A DNA stretch of 64,000 nt. Origin: Bacteroidota bacterium (GTDB lineage Bacteria > Bacteroidota > Bacteroidia > Bacteroidales > JAGONC01). Below the pieces are notes generated by a model. That model was given only the letters and a program-made list of their open reading frames with translations, searched no databases and had not been told where the DNA came from. The stretch spans positions 1-64,000 of the forward strand of contig JAPLDP010000035.1 in the NCBI GenBank assembly GCA_026391695.1. Direction: 5' to 3'. Positions 25,137 to 35,019 of this stretch are shown here, piece after piece (position 1 is the first letter of the stretch; each line of letters opens with the position of its first letter). Position numbers and translations under genes: made by a program.

Positions 25137-26456
25137 TTATCTATAGGTTAAGACAAATTCGGCTTTCTCCAATTCCTTCCAGAATGTAGGGTACGATTTG
25201 CTAACGACGCCGGAATCGAGTATGCTGATCTTCCCCGATTTCAATGCAAGTGGAGCAAATGCCATGGCCATGCGGTGATCATGGTAACTATCAAGAAGGG
25301 CTGATGGATTGACAGGATCATGGCTTTCGCCGATCAACAAAGAATCATTGTTTTCTCTCCACAAGTTAAAATTCATTTTCCCTAATTCACTGCACAGTGC
25401 CGATATCCTTGGTGATTCTTTTATTTCCAAGTTTCTAATACCTTTCAGGCGGGCAGGGATATTCCGCGCAGCGCATGTAACCGCAACAGCCGGCACCAGG
25501 TCGGGATAATTACTAAAATCAAATTCGAAATAGTCAACGCAATTACCTGTCCTTATCAATTTTGCGCCCCCGGCTTCAAAAAGTGTCTTTACCCCCAATC
25601 TTTCAAATACCTGAATCAGGATTGCATCACCCTGTATACTTTCCTCCGGCAGGTTTTTAAGCATCAGGTCTCCATCATCCGCAAGGGCAACTGTTTCGTA
25701 CCAAAATGAAGCTGAAGACCAATCGGTTTCAACTGAAATATCGTTGGGTATATAGTCCTGATAAGATACCATATAGCGGTTTTCATTCCGCACGACATCT
25801 ACATTAAATTTATTGAGGAGTTTAATGGTCATATCGACGTATGGGCGTGATGCGATCTTATTCAAAACTTGAATCTCCAGGCCATTTCTCATTGCAGGTG
25901 CCACCAGAAGAAGCGCTGTAAGGAACTGGCTGCTGCGGCTGGCATCCAGGGTGATTTTTCCTCCGGGTAAAGGTCTTCCATTTATCAAAATGGGTGGAAA
26001 TCCTTTTTTCGCAGTACACTTAATATGTGCACCCAGTGCAATCAAAGCCTCGACCATTTCGCTGACAGGTCGTTGCTTCATACGTTCAGAGCCAGTCAGT
26101 ATATAACAACCAGGAGTTACAGATAGAAGAGCAGTGAGAAAACGCAGGACGGTACCGGCATCACGTGCATCCAATACCAAAGGAACTATTTTATCTTCCA
26201 CAACTGAAGGAGAAAGAGGAAGGGAGTTCGGTACAGGAATCTTGAAACCTGGAGATTGATGGGCAGTCCCAATGACTTTTTCTACGAGTTCCTGCATGAT
26301 CCGCGTATCTTCGGCATCAGAGAGGTTATGGATCAGGAATGGATGGTGGCATAGAGACCTGATGACCAAAAGACGGTTGCTGATGCTTTTTGAAGCAGGT
26401 AATTCCACTATTCCATTTACAATGGCATTTTTCTTATAAATATCCAGAATGATCAC
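25137..26456 (-). CDS. aroA: 3-phosphoshikimate 1-carboxyvinyltransferase (EPSP synthase)
   Basis: This enzyme makes 5-enolpyruvylshikimate 3-phosphate from shikimate 3-phosphate and PEP, the sixth step of aromatic amino acid synthesis. It is a 439-residue protein with the inside-out barrel signatures: K23 in PASKSISNR, DAGTVLRFLTAL (the PEP loop, with DAGT where many enzymes have NAGT), SSQFLTALL, and DSYHDHRMAMAFAP near the end. The wording is of the divergent Bacteroidota type. It ends the porX-tsaE-ald-aroB-aroA run, 53 bases after aroB. Confidence 0.92.
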   Translation of the reverse strand: MIILDIYKKNAIVNGIVELPASKSISNRLLVIRSLCHHPFLIHNLSDAEDTRIMQELVEKVIGTAHQSPGFKIPVPNSLPLSPSVVEDKIVPLVLDARDAGTVLRFLTALLSVTPGCYILTGSERMKQRPVSEMVEALIALGAHIKCTAKKGFPPILINGRPLPGGKITLDASRSSQFLTALLLVAPAMRNGLEIQVLNKIASRPYVDMTIKLLNKFNVDVVRNENRYMVSYQDYIPNDISVETDWSSASFWYETVALADDGDLMLKNLPEESIQGDAILIQVFERLGVKTLFEAGGAKLIRTGNCVDYFEFDFSNYPDLVPAVAVTCAARNIPARLKGIRNLEIKESPRISALCSELGKMNFNLWRENNDSLLIGESHDPVNPSALLDSYHDHRMAMAFAPLALKSGKISILDSGVVSKSYPTFWKELEKAEFVLTYR

Positions 26457-26509
26457 AAAAACGCTAATTGCAGACGCAAGCTGTTAATATTCCATCAGTC
26501 TTGAAACTT

Positions 26510-27592
26510 TTACTTTAATCCGGAATAAAAATCCAGACTTTCCATGATGAATTCGTCGCTGCACCACTGATCAATCATTGCATTTCCGATAGTAGGCAGG
26601 AGGGTCACATTGATCCTGTTTCTATCATTCTTCTTATCATATCTGATAATTTCAAGAAGTGCCGATCTATCGGTATCCGACAGGTTATAATGGTCAAAAT
26701 TTCCAAGGATATAAGTGATAATCTCGTCCATAGATTTGACTGATAATCCCCTGATTTTATTTGATAAATAGGATTCACAGATCATACCCATTGCGACGGC
26801 ATGTCCATGTGTGAGCCTGTTATCTCTTTTCATCAGCGAGAGAGTTTCAAAAGCATGTCCAAAAGTATGTCCGAAATTCAGTCTGCGACGAAGACTTTTC
26901 TCATAGGGATCATTTCTTGCTACATTATTTTTGATTTCAACCGATCGCAATATCAGATTTTCCCATGAAGTAATATCTTTAAAGGAAAGGTTTCGTATTA
27001 TTTCCCAGTATTGCTGGTCCATGATAAGGGCATGTTTAATCATTTCAGCGAATCCTGAAAGTTTTTGCTGATTAGTAAGGGTATCACAAAACGAGGGGAT
27101 GATAAATACGGCTTCAGGGTGGGAAAAAACGCCTATCTGGTTCTTAAGGTCAAAAAGGTTGACGCCAACCTTCCCTCCTATTGCTGCATCGACCTGTCCA
27201 AGTAAGGTAGTAGGAATATTGACATAGCTAATTCCTCTTTTAAAGGTAGAAGCTACAAAGCCCCCCATGTCGGTAATAACACCTCCACCGATGTTTACCA
27301 GAACCGACTTTCTGTCGGCATTCACGTTCAGCAGGTGCTGCCATAATTCGATACAAGTATTGATATCTTTGTTTTCTTCGCCACTTTTTACTTCAATGAT
27401 CTTTGCTTTGCTGAACGCACCGACTTTATTTCTGACAAGGGGAAGACATAAGTTTTTTGTATTCTCATCGACGAGGATGATCACTGTTTCCTCCCTGACA
27501 TCGGGGTTTCGAAAAAACATCTGAATTTCTTCAAAAATATCTTCTCCAATATAAATGGTGTATGTTTCTGACCTGAGTATGCGCATGGTCAA
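26510..27592 (-). CDS. aroB: 3-dehydroquinate synthase
   Basis: This NAD- and metal-dependent enzyme converts DAHP to 3-dehydroquinate, the second shikimate step. It shows GGGVITDMGGFVAS, then RGISYVNIPTTLLGQVDAA with IGGKVGVN, and the metal ligands in GFAEMIKHALI, LNFGHTFGHAFE and HGHAVAMGM. Length is normal for the family. The start may be at ATG 27592 or the ATG 6 bases later. It is 9 bases downstream of ald and 53 bases upstream of aroA, so aromatic synthesis genes are co-transcribed here. Confidence 0.93.
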   Translation of the reverse strand: MTMRILRSETYTIYIGEDIFEEIQMFFRNPDVREETVIILVDENTKNLCLPLVRNKVGAFSKAKIIEVKSGEENKDINTCIELWQHLLNVNADRKSVLVNIGGGVITDMGGFVASTFKRGISYVNIPTTLLGQVDAAIGGKVGVNLFDLKNQIGVFSHPEAVFIIPSFCDTLTNQQKLSGFAEMIKHALIMDQQYWEIIRNLSFKDITSWENLILRSVEIKNNVARNDPYEKSLRRRLNFGHTFGHAFETLSLMKRDNRLTHGHAVAMGMICESYLSNKIRGLSVKSMDEIITYILGNFDHYNLSDTDRSALLEIIRYDKKNDRNRINVTLLPTIGNAMIDQWCSDEFIMESLDFYSGLK

Positions 27593-27601
27593 CGTACATT
27601 T

Positions 27602-28825
27602 TTAGTGATAGGCTGCCATAAGTAATTCGATATCCTGATAAGGTAAGGCAAAGGTGTTGCTAATCATCATTTTTGTGATGGTTCCATTGAATAGATAAAC
27701 GCCATGGCGCAGACCCTTATCAGATCTAAGCAGGTTGTCGATGCCGCCTTCCTCACCCAGCTTGAGCAACATTGGGGCAAGAAAATTACTCAGAGCGTAA
27801 GAAGCCGTATGAGGCACCCTGGAAGCGATATTCGGCACACAATAATGTGTTATGTCCCATTTCCTGAATACCGGGTTGGCATGTGAAGTAACCTGAGAGG
27901 TTTCGATACAGCCTCCCTGATCAATGCTGACATCAATGATCACAGAACCATAAGACATCTGGCGGACCATATCTTCCGTAATGATGACAGGAGCCTGGGT
28001 TTCACACGAGTGGATGGCACCGATGACGACATCGGCTGTTTTCAGGGCATCAAGTAAAACCTTAGGTTGTATGATAGATGTAAATATCCGGGTATTAATG
28101 CTATTTTGTAAACGGCGCAGTTTATAAATGGAGTTATCAAAAACCTTGACTGTGGCTCCAAGTCCAAGAGCCGCACGCACGGCATACTCCCCGACAGTCC
28201 CTGCTCCAAGTATAACGATTTCTGTTGGTGTAATGCCTGTGATACCACCCAGCAGACAACCTTTTCCAAAGCCGGGTTTGCTGAGGTATTCAGCTGCTAT
28301 AAGAACAACAGTGCTTCCGACTATCTCGCTCATTGAACGCCGTAAAGAGTAAGAATCAGCCTTATCCTTGATATATTCATAAGCCAGGGCTGTCATTTTC
28401 TTATTGATCAGTTTCCTGAAAAAAATTTCCGTCTGTCCGGCTAAATGAAGTGCTGAAAAAAGTGTTTGTTTGGGCTTCAATAATTCGATCTCTTCGGATA
28501 AAGGGGGCGACACTTTAATAATGATATCAGCATCATACACTTCCTGAGGCGAATAAACGATGTGAGCACCAGATTCACTGAACTTATTGTCGCTGAAATA
28601 GGCGGCATCTCCAGCGCCCGACTCCACAAGCACGACATGGCCATTGGCAGCAAGTAAGCCCACTGCTTGCGGCACCAGCGCTATTCTATGTTCGTGAGAA
28701 GAAATTTCCCGGGGTACACCTATTTTCAAACAGGATTTTCTCCTTGTGACCTCGAGAATCTCCTCCTTAGGCATCAATTTTCCGGATTGCGACATGCGGA
28801 TAATATTATCTTGCTCAGCAAGCAT
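27602..28825 (-). CDS. ald: Alanine dehydrogenase
   Basis: This NAD-dependent enzyme interconverts L-alanine and pyruvate plus ammonia. The N-terminal AlaDh/PNT substrate domain carries KIGVPREISSHEHRIALVP, with the catalytic R and K region. The nucleotide domain follows (VILGAGTVGEYAVRAALGLG), then DVSIDQGGCIETS and the ending region with NIASRVPHTASYALSN. The first 30 residues precede the usual domain start; a later ATG (residue 18, MPKEEIL) is an alternative. tsaE ends one base before this gene, so the two are co-translated. Confidence 0.88.
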   Translation of the reverse strand: MLAEQDNIIRMSQSGKLMPKEEILEVTRRKSCLKIGVPREISSHEHRIALVPQAVGLLAANGHVVLVESGAGDAAYFSDNKFSESGAHIVYSPQEVYDADIIIKVSPPLSEEIELLKPKQTLFSALHLAGQTEIFFRKLINKKMTALAYEYIKDKADSYSLRRSMSEIVGSTVVLIAAEYLSKPGFGKGCLLGGITGITPTEIVILGAGTVGEYAVRAALGLGATVKVFDNSIYKLRRLQNSINTRIFTSIIQPKVLLDALKTADVVIGAIHSCETQAPVIITEDMVRQMSYGSVIIDVSIDQGGCIETSQVTSHANPVFRKWDITHYCVPNIASRVPHTASYALSNFLAPMLLKLGEEGGIDNLLRSDKGLRHGVYLFNGTITKMMISNTFALPYQDIELLMAAYH

Positions 28826-28826
28826 A

Positions 28827-29243
28827 TCAATAAGTTATCATTCGGCTCTGGTCTGTTTGATCGACTTCAATTTTGATATATACGAAATTTTCAGGTAAAA
28901 GTTCCTCAAATTTTTCAGGCCATTCGATCATGCAATATGACCCGCTGAATAAATAATCTTCATAGCCCAGATCCATCAATTCATTTGCACTTTTCAACCG
29001 GTATAAGTCAAAATGATATATGCTTTCCCCTTTAGCGGTCATGTATTCATTGATAATGGAAAAAGTCGGGCTGTTCACCACATCCATTACACCAAGAACA
29101 CGGCACATAGATTTTATAAAAGTAGTCTTGCCGGCACCCATTTTCCCATAGAAACCAAAAACACGATGACCAGGATAATGATTAATGATCCGGCGGGAGA
29201 TGCTATCAAGTTCAGTGATATATTTGCAAAGAACAGATTCCAT
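28827..29243 (-). CDS. tsaE: tRNA threonylcarbamoyladenosine synthesis ATPase
   Basis: This P-loop ATPase of the TsaBDE complex is needed for the t6A modification at position 37 of ANN-decoding tRNAs. The Walker A motif GKMGAGKT is at residues 33-40. The TsaE-specific SPTFSIINEY, HFDLYRL and IEWPEK motifs follow, and 138 residues is a normal size. It lies 15 bases after porX and one base before ald. Confidence 0.92.
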   Translation of the reverse strand: MESVLCKYITELDSISRRIINHYPGHRVFGFYGKMGAGKTTFIKSMCRVLGVMDVVNSPTFSIINEYMTAKGESIYHFDLYRLKSANELMDLGYEDYLFSGSYCMIEWPEKFEELLPENFVYIKIEVDQTDQSRMITY

Positions 29244-29258
29244 TTTGATCTATAAATT

Positions 29259-30821
29259 TCAGGATACAGATTTCGGACTTAGGGTGATAAATGGGATAAG
29301 CATCTCTTCTATCGAAATTCCCCCGTGCTGAAATGTATTCCTGTAATAGTTCACATAATAATTATAGTTATTGGGGTAAGCGAAGAAATCATTTCTCCTG
29401 CAAAAGACATATGCTGAGCTGACATTTGATCTCGGTAAATAAGCATCGTCAGGATTCCTGACCTCGAACACTTCACGTTTCTGGTAATTGAGGCTTTTCC
29501 CTGATTTGTACCTGAGGTTTGTCGTAGTGAATTTGTCCCCCACAATTTTAACAGGATTCTGGACTCTGACAGAACCATGATCAGTTGTAATAATGAGTTG
29601 AGCACCTTTTTCCGATAAATACCGGATAATTTCCAGCAAAGGAGAGTGTTCGAACCAGGATAAAGTAATTGAACGATAAGCCGGTTCGTCGTCAGCCAAT
29701 TCGCGGATGATATTCATTTCAGTTCTGGCATGTGAAAGCATATCTACAAAATTATAAACAATAACGTTCAATTTATTATTGAAAAGATTGGGCAGATTAT
29801 CGAGAAGCCGGCGACCTACATTAAGGTTCAAGACCTTTGTATAGGAGAACTTAATATCTTTACCAAAACGTTTAAGCTGCTCTGCGAGCAATTGCTCTTC
29901 AAACTGGTTCTTGGTTCCTTCATCCCCTTCACTCAACCAATATTGAGGATACTTTTTTTCGATTTCAGAGGGCATTAATCCTGAAAACAAAGCATTCCTT
30001 GCATATTGTGTGGTGGTAGGCAGGATGCTGTAATACAAATCCTCCGTTTCAGTGCGGTAATACCCTTCAATGATAGGCTGCAGTACTTTCCACTGATCAT
30101 AGCGCAAATTATCTATCAGTATCATAAACACCGTCCTGTTGGTATTCAAAAAGGGGAAAACCTTTTCTCTCATAAGGGTATGAGACTGCACCGGTCGTCT
30201 TTCAGATCTGCCACTAATCCAGGAAAGATAATTGGATTCAATAAATTTAGAAAAGACCTGGTTGGCCTCTTCTTTTTGTGTCCGGAGGATTTCTACCACA
30301 CTTTCATCCTGTGCATTTCCCAGTTCAAGTTCCCAATAGGTCAATTTCCGATAGATATCAACCCACTGCATATAATCCAGATTATTGGTTATCTCCATGC
30401 CAATGTTACGGAACTCCTGCTGATAGTTATGTGTAGTTTTTTCACTGACGAGCTTTTTGGTATCCATATTCTTTTTAAGGCACAGGAGCAACTGTTTTGG
30501 ATTAACCGGTTTTATCAGATAGTCGGATATTTTTGACCCAATTGCGTCTTCCATGATAGTTTCCTCTTCACTCTTAGTGATCATGACTATCGGCAGATTG
30601 GGATATTTGTTTTTCATGAGCGACAGTGTTTCAATGCCTGATAAACCCGGCATCTGTTCATCAAGAAAAACAATATCGAAAGGACGTGACATCAACAGGT
30701 CAAGAGCTTCATCACCGTTATTGGTTGTATGGACCTCATAGCCTTTTTCTTCCAGAAATAAAATATGGGGTTTGAGGAGTTCAATTTCATCATCAGCCCA
30801 TAAAATGCTTATTTTTGTCAT
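29259..30821 (-). CDS. porX: PorX-type response regulator with PglZ-like output domain
   Basis: The N-terminal receiver domain (residues 1-120) has D10, D11, phospho-acceptor D54 in VFLDEQMPG, T82 and K104 (YLIKP). The middle is helical. The C-terminal alkaline-phosphatase-like PglZ domain contains FMILIDNLRYDQW, the GLMPSEIEKKYPQYW region, NFVDMLSHAR and TTDHGSVRV, metal-binding positions of the superfamily. This is PorX, which controls type IX secretion genes in Bacteroidota. ATG 30821 (MTKISILWADD) is the right start; the frame is open to 30908 but those residues precede the receiver fold. A T9SS cargo protein is encoded at 55.2-56.3 kb. Confidence 0.92.
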   Translation of the reverse strand: MTKISILWADDEIELLKPHILFLEEKGYEVHTTNNGDEALDLLMSRPFDIVFLDEQMPGLSGIETLSLMKNKYPNLPIVMITKSEEETIMEDAIGSKISDYLIKPVNPKQLLLCLKKNMDTKKLVSEKTTHNYQQEFRNIGMEITNNLDYMQWVDIYRKLTYWELELGNAQDESVVEILRTQKEEANQVFSKFIESNYLSWISGRSERRPVQSHTLMREKVFPFLNTNRTVFMILIDNLRYDQWKVLQPIIEGYYRTETEDLYYSILPTTTQYARNALFSGLMPSEIEKKYPQYWLSEGDEGTKNQFEEQLLAEQLKRFGKDIKFSYTKVLNLNVGRRLLDNLPNLFNNKLNVIVYNFVDMLSHARTEMNIIRELADDEPAYRSITLSWFEHSPLLEIIRYLSEKGAQLIITTDHGSVRVQNPVKIVGDKFTTTNLRYKSGKSLNYQKREVFEVRNPDDAYLPRSNVSSAYVFCRRNDFFAYPNNYNYYVNYYRNTFQHGGISIEEMLIPFITLSPKSVS

Positions 30822-31037
30822 GTATATGATAGATTGATTAAGAGTATATATTAGGTTTATTGAGTTGGCATGGCCAGCAGTCAGTATATAAAGATGGGCA
30901 AAAAACAATTATCCGTGACTAATGACTGGTCGCTGACGATTTAAACCACCAATGCGATATCATAGCTAAACAGCAATAATGTCGATAAACTTGAATTTAT
31001 TGTGTAACAAGAATTTTTAACACAAAAATAACTCATT

Positions 31038-32291
31038 TTGGCCAGGCATTCGTCATTCAATAAAAGGAAAATCATCAACGATCCTGTTTATGGTTTTATT
31101 GCCATCCCCAGCGAGCTGGTATTTGATATCATTGAACATCCGTATTTTCAGAGGTTACGGCGTATCAATCAATTGGGTCTGACCCACCTGATCTATCCTG
31201 GCGCCCTGCATACCCGATTTCATCATTCCCTTGGTGCAATGTACCTGATGCGTCAGGCAATTGAAACACTCAGGTCAAAAGGTAAAAAAATCACAGATGA
31301 AGAAGCGAGCGGGGCATTAATAGCCATCTTATTGCATGATATAGGCCATACCCCATTTTCGCACACGCTGGAAAACCATATTATTTTTGGCATTAATCAC
31401 GAAGAGCTCACGGATTTGTTTATCCGACGATTCAATGATATCTTCAATGGGCAATTGTCAACAGCATTAGAAATCTTTCGCAACAGCTACCCAAAGAGTT
31501 TCCTGCACCAGTTGGTTTCGAGCCAGCTTGATATGGACAGGCTGGATTTTCTGAAACGTGACAGTTTCTATACAGGAGTTTCAGAAGGTGTAATCAATAC
31601 TGACCGGATCATTGATATGCTCGACGTTGTAAATGACGAACTGGTTGTTGAAGCTAAGGGTATTTATTCCATTGAAAAATTTATTGTTGCACGACGGCTG
31701 ATGTATTGGCAGGTATACTTGCATAAAACCGTCATTGCCGCTGAAAAGATGTTGATCAGTATATTAGAGAGAGCAAGATTTCTAACGAAGATGCATTCTG
31801 ATCTCTTTGCTACACCAAATTTGGCAAAGTTCCTTAAAAACACTTACAGTAAACATGATTTCGCTTATAATAAGTCACTGCTGGATTCCTTTGCAGAACT
31901 GGATGATAATGACATCATGGCCTCCATTAAAGTGTGGGCCGGTCATGACGATAAAATACTTTCCAGTCTATGCCGTGATCTTATCCTAAGACATCTGTTC
32001 AAGATTGAGATCCAGCGTATGCCATTCGACGAGAATTACATCCAAAGTCTGAAGGAGAAAGTCTGCAAGTCATATCAAATCGATATGAGCGAGTCAGAAT
32101 ATTTTGTCATCACCGATGTTATAGCAAATAGTGCTTATAATCCATTCAATGATAAGATAAAAATATATTACAAGGATGGAAGCGTGATAGATATTATCGA
32201 AGCCTCAGACCAGCTCAATGTTGCTGTGCTGTCGAACACAGTGACCAAATATTTTTTATGTTACCCAAAAACGTTGTGTGATACGAACTGA
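31038..32291 (+). CDS. HD-domain phosphohydrolase (dNTPase-like)
   Basis: This metal-dependent phosphohydrolase of the HD superfamily is related to dGTPases. Its signature residues are H63 in RFHHSLG, H100-D101 in ILLHDIGHTPFSH and D158-M-D in SSQLDMDRLDFL. The N-terminus KIINDPVYGFIAIP is typical of the YdhJ-like family. The start must be TTG 31038: an in-frame stop lies at 31029-31031, and the next ATG is inside the HD domain. In many Bacteroidota this gene precedes lpxD as here, though 205 bases separate the two. Confidence 0.85.
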   Translation: MARHSSFNKRKIINDPVYGFIAIPSELVFDIIEHPYFQRLRRINQLGLTHLIYPGALHTRFHHSLGAMYLMRQAIETLRSKGKKITDEEASGALIAILLHDIGHTPFSHTLENHIIFGINHEELTDLFIRRFNDIFNGQLSTALEIFRNSYPKSFLHQLVSSQLDMDRLDFLKRDSFYTGVSEGVINTDRIIDMLDVVNDELVVEAKGIYSIEKFIVARRLMYWQVYLHKTVIAAEKMLISILERARFLTKMHSDLFATPNLAKFLKNTYSKHDFAYNKSLLDSFAELDDNDIMASIKVWAGHDDKILSSLCRDLILRHLFKIEIQRMPFDENYIQSLKEKVCKSYQIDMSESEYFVITDVIANSAYNPFNDKIKIYYKDGSVIDIIEASDQLNVAVLSNTVTKYFLCYPKTLCDTN

Positions 32292-32324
32292 AGCTTTTAT
32301 CACTTGTATGAATCCTTCGGAAGT

Positions 32325-32363
32325 TATAACTCCTTATTCCTCCCTGGGAGGCGGAATGTTATA
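32325..32363. repeat. Inverted repeat after the HD gene
   Basis: TATAAC at 32325-32330 pairs with GTTATA at 32358-32363, enclosing a CCTCC/GGAGG inner stem. There is no clean T tract, so termination is only possible, not shown. It lies between the HD gene and lpxD. Confidence 0.35.
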
Positions 32364-32448
32364 CCCTTCGTTTTCAGCGGAATTGTCCAACTTATAAATT
32401 TCAATGCATTATGTTCTTGAAATTTAAGTCGCACGAAGAAAAATCATC

Positions 32449-32456
32449 TATATTTG
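32449..32456 (+). promoter_or_regulatory. Probable -7 box for the lpxD operon
   Basis: TATATTTG matches TAnnTTTG exactly and lies 41 bases before the lpxD start. No clear TTTG element is found 19-20 bases upstream, so this is a partial promoter match. Confidence 0.4.
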
Positions 32457-32496
32457 CAATTGAAAATTTTTGCATGTATAGCATATCCGCCTGCTG

Positions 32497-33528
32497 ATGA
32501 ATTTTACCGCCCGGCATATAGCACAGATACTTGATGGGAATATTGAAGGTAATCCTGAGGCCATGGTGAATGGCCTTTCAAAAATTGACGAGGGTTTGCC
32601 CGGGACTTTAAGTTTTTTAGCTAATCCGAAATACACGCCTTTCATCTATAAAACAAAGGCAACAGTGATTATTGTCCATAAGAATTTTGTTGCAGCACAG
32701 CCTTTAAACAGCACATTAATCCGTGTTGAAGATCCTTATCTGTCGTTTGCCAAACTTCTTGAATTATATAACCATATGACATTTTCAAAGACCGGCATTT
32801 CTTCAAATGCACTGGTATCTAATTCAGCTAAGTTAGGAGAAAATATATTTGTTGGTGATTTCACATGCATTGGTGACGATTCGGTGATTTGTGATAATGT
32901 TAAAATCGATTCTCAGGTATTCATTGGTGATCATGTGGTTATTGGGGATAACACAGTCATTTATCCAGGGGTGAAGATATATTCCGGCATGCTGATAGGC
33001 AAAAACTGTATTTTCCAATCGGGCGTGGTTATCGGTTCTGATGGTTTTGGATTTGCGCCCCAGTCCGATAACCAGTACAAAAAGGTTGCCCAGATTGGCA
33101 ATGTGATAATTGAAGATAACGTTGAGATCGGTGCTAATACTACTATCGACAGGGCGACACTCGGGTCCACTATCATCCATAGCGGTGTTAAGCTGGACAA
33201 CCTGATTCAGATTGCACATAATGTTGAGATCGGAGAAAATACGGTTATTGCTGCACAATCAGGCATTTCCGGATCTACAAAGATTGGAAAAAATTGTATG
33301 ATCGGGGGGCAGGTAGGGATTATCGGACATCTTACCATTGGCGACAATGTAAAAATCGCAGCCCAGTCGGGTATCGGGTCAAATATTAAAGACGGGCATA
33401 TTGTAATGGGCTCACCGGCTTTTGACATATCCAAGTACAAAAAATCATATGTTCATTTTCGAAACCTTGATTTATACATAAAAAAACTGGAAGAGCTGGA
33501 AAATTTGATAAAAGGAAAAGACAAATAA
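32497..33528 (+). CDS. lpxD: UDP-3-O-acylglucosamine N-acyltransferase (LpxD)
   Basis: This enzyme adds the N-linked hydroxyacyl chain to UDP-3-O-acylglucosamine in lipid A synthesis. The N-terminal uridine-binding domain (residues 1-100, with [16 protein letters not shown]) is followed by a left-handed beta helix of hexapeptide repeats. It contains the GSDGFGFAP motif (180-188) and the catalytic H241 in QIAHNVEIG. The length of 343 fits the family. It heads the lpxD-lpxC/fabZ-lpxA run; the next gene starts 87 bases later. Confidence 0.93.
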   Translation: MNFTARHIAQILDGNIEGNPEAMVNGLSKIDEGLPGTLSFLANPKYTPFIYKTKATVIIVHKNFVAAQPLNSTLIRVEDPYLSFAKLLELYNHMTFSKTGISSNALVSNSAKLGENIFVGDFTCIGDDSVICDNVKIDSQVFIGDHVVIGDNTVIYPGVKIYSGMLIGKNCIFQSGVVIGSDGFGFAPQSDNQYKKVAQIGNVIIEDNVEIGANTTIDRATLGSTIIHSGVKLDNLIQIAHNVEIGENTVIAAQSGISGSTKIGKNCMIGGQVGIIGHLTIGDNVKIAAQSGIGSNIKDGHIVMGSPAFDISKYKKSYVHFRNLDLYIKKLEELENLIKGKDK

Positions 33529-33615
33529 TACCTGATAATCCACAATCAAATAACAGAAGTTGCATTCAGATTAGATTAAGAAGAGTCGATACAGATAATT
33601 CGCAATCAAATTTAT

Positions 33616-35019
33616 ATGGCTGAGAGACAAAAGACCATAAAAAATTCCATATCGATATCAGGAGCCGGATTGCATACAGGAAAGAATGTAACGCTGACTT
33701 TCAAACCTGCTCCCATCAATCATGGCATAACCTTCATTCGTACTGATATTGATGGCAGGCCGGTCATTTCAGCAGATGTCGACAATGTTGTGGACACTAC
33801 GCGCGGAACCACGCTGGCAAAAAACGGAGCAAAGATCATAACTGTTGAACATGTTCTTGCCGCAGTGGCAGGTTTATGTATTGATAATTTAATTATCGAG
33901 GTGGATTGTTCTGAAACACCAATTCTTGACGGAAGCTCCAAATATTATGTCAATGCCCTTATCGAAGCCGGAATTGTGGAACAGGACACATTCAGGCACT
34001 ATTTCACCATAGATACCAATTTATCCTTCACCGATTCACAGAACAAGATAGAGATGCTTGTCATCCCGGATCAAAAACTCAGGTTTTCGGTAATGATCGA
34101 TTATGAAACGAATGTGCTGGGTACCCAGCATGCTATTCTGGATGATATTTCACTTTTTAAGGAAGAGATTTCAGATAGCCGGACATTCGTTTTCCTGCAT
34201 GAGCTTGAGTTTCTTTTGCAGAATAATCTGATTAAGGGGGGTGATGTCAGTAATGCCATTGTTTTTGTTGATAAAGTTGTTTCACTGGAAGAGCTCGATC
34301 GTCTGGCAGAACATTTCCATAAATCGGAAGTGAGTGTATTGAAAGAGGGTATTTTGAATAATGTCAATCTCCATTTCCCCAATGAACCCGCCCGGCATAA
34401 ATTGCTAGATCTAATAGGGGACATCTCGCTTATCGGGATGCCCATAAAGGGTCACATCATCGCCAAGAGGCCGGGACATTACGCAAATGTGGAACTTGCC
34501 AGAGTAATAAAACAACATATCAAAAAAGAAGCCCGTCGGTTTAAAGCGCCGGTCGTCGATCCAAACAAGCCCCCTCTTTATGATATTAATGACATTCAGA
34601 AATTCCTTCCACACCGTCCACCTTTCCTGCTGGTGGATAAGATACTCGAGATCAATGATACAGAAGTCATTGGCCTTAAAAATGTCACAATGAATGAATC
34701 TTTCTTTGTAGGACATTTCCCAGATGAGCCCATAATGCCGGGTGTATTGCAGGTTGAAGCGATGGCACAGGCAGGAGGCATACTTATCCTTAGCACCGTG
34801 CCAAATCCCAAAGAATATATCTCCCTTTTCCTGAAGATCGAAAATGTCAAATTCCGGCATAAAGTAGTTCCGGGAGATACGTTGGTTTTCAAACTTGCGC
34901 TTGTTTCCCCTGTCAGAAGAGGCATATGCCACATGAAAGGGATGGCTTTTGTTGGCGACAAAGTGGTCACCGAGGCAGAATTGATTGCACAGATCACAAA
35001 ACGAGTAAACGCAAAATAA
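33616..35019 (+). CDS. lpxC/fabZ: Bifunctional LpxC deacetylase / FabZ dehydratase
   Basis: One polypeptide joins two enzymes. Residues 1-305 are LpxC, the zinc-dependent UDP-3-O-acyl-GlcNAc deacetylase committing the cell to lipid A: E78-H79 in TVEHVLAAVAG, H261 and D265 (ARHKLLDLIGD) and GHIIAKRPGH. Residues 320-467 are FabZ, the 3-hydroxyacyl-ACP dehydratase of fatty acid synthesis: LPHRPPFLLVD, H367 in GHFPDEPIMPG and E381 in QVEAMAQAGG. This fusion is characteristic of Bacteroidota and relatives and would balance lipid A against fatty acids, since both use hydroxyacyl-ACP. The stop codon overlaps the lpxA start. Confidence 0.95.
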   Translation: MAERQKTIKNSISISGAGLHTGKNVTLTFKPAPINHGITFIRTDIDGRPVISADVDNVVDTTRGTTLAKNGAKIITVEHVLAAVAGLCIDNLIIEVDCSETPILDGSSKYYVNALIEAGIVEQDTFRHYFTIDTNLSFTDSQNKIEMLVIPDQKLRFSVMIDYETNVLGTQHAILDDISLFKEEISDSRTFVFLHELEFLLQNNLIKGGDVSNAIVFVDKVVSLEELDRLAEHFHKSEVSVLKEGILNNVNLHFPNEPARHKLLDLIGDISLIGMPIKGHIIAKRPGHYANVELARVIKQHIKKEARRFKAPVVDPNKPPLYDINDIQKFLPHRPPFLLVDKILEINDTEVIGLKNVTMNESFFVGHFPDEPIMPGVLQVEAMAQAGGILILSTVPNPKEYISLFLKIENVKFRHKVVPGDTLVFKLALVSPVRRGICHMKGMAFVGDKVVTEAELIAQITKRVNAK

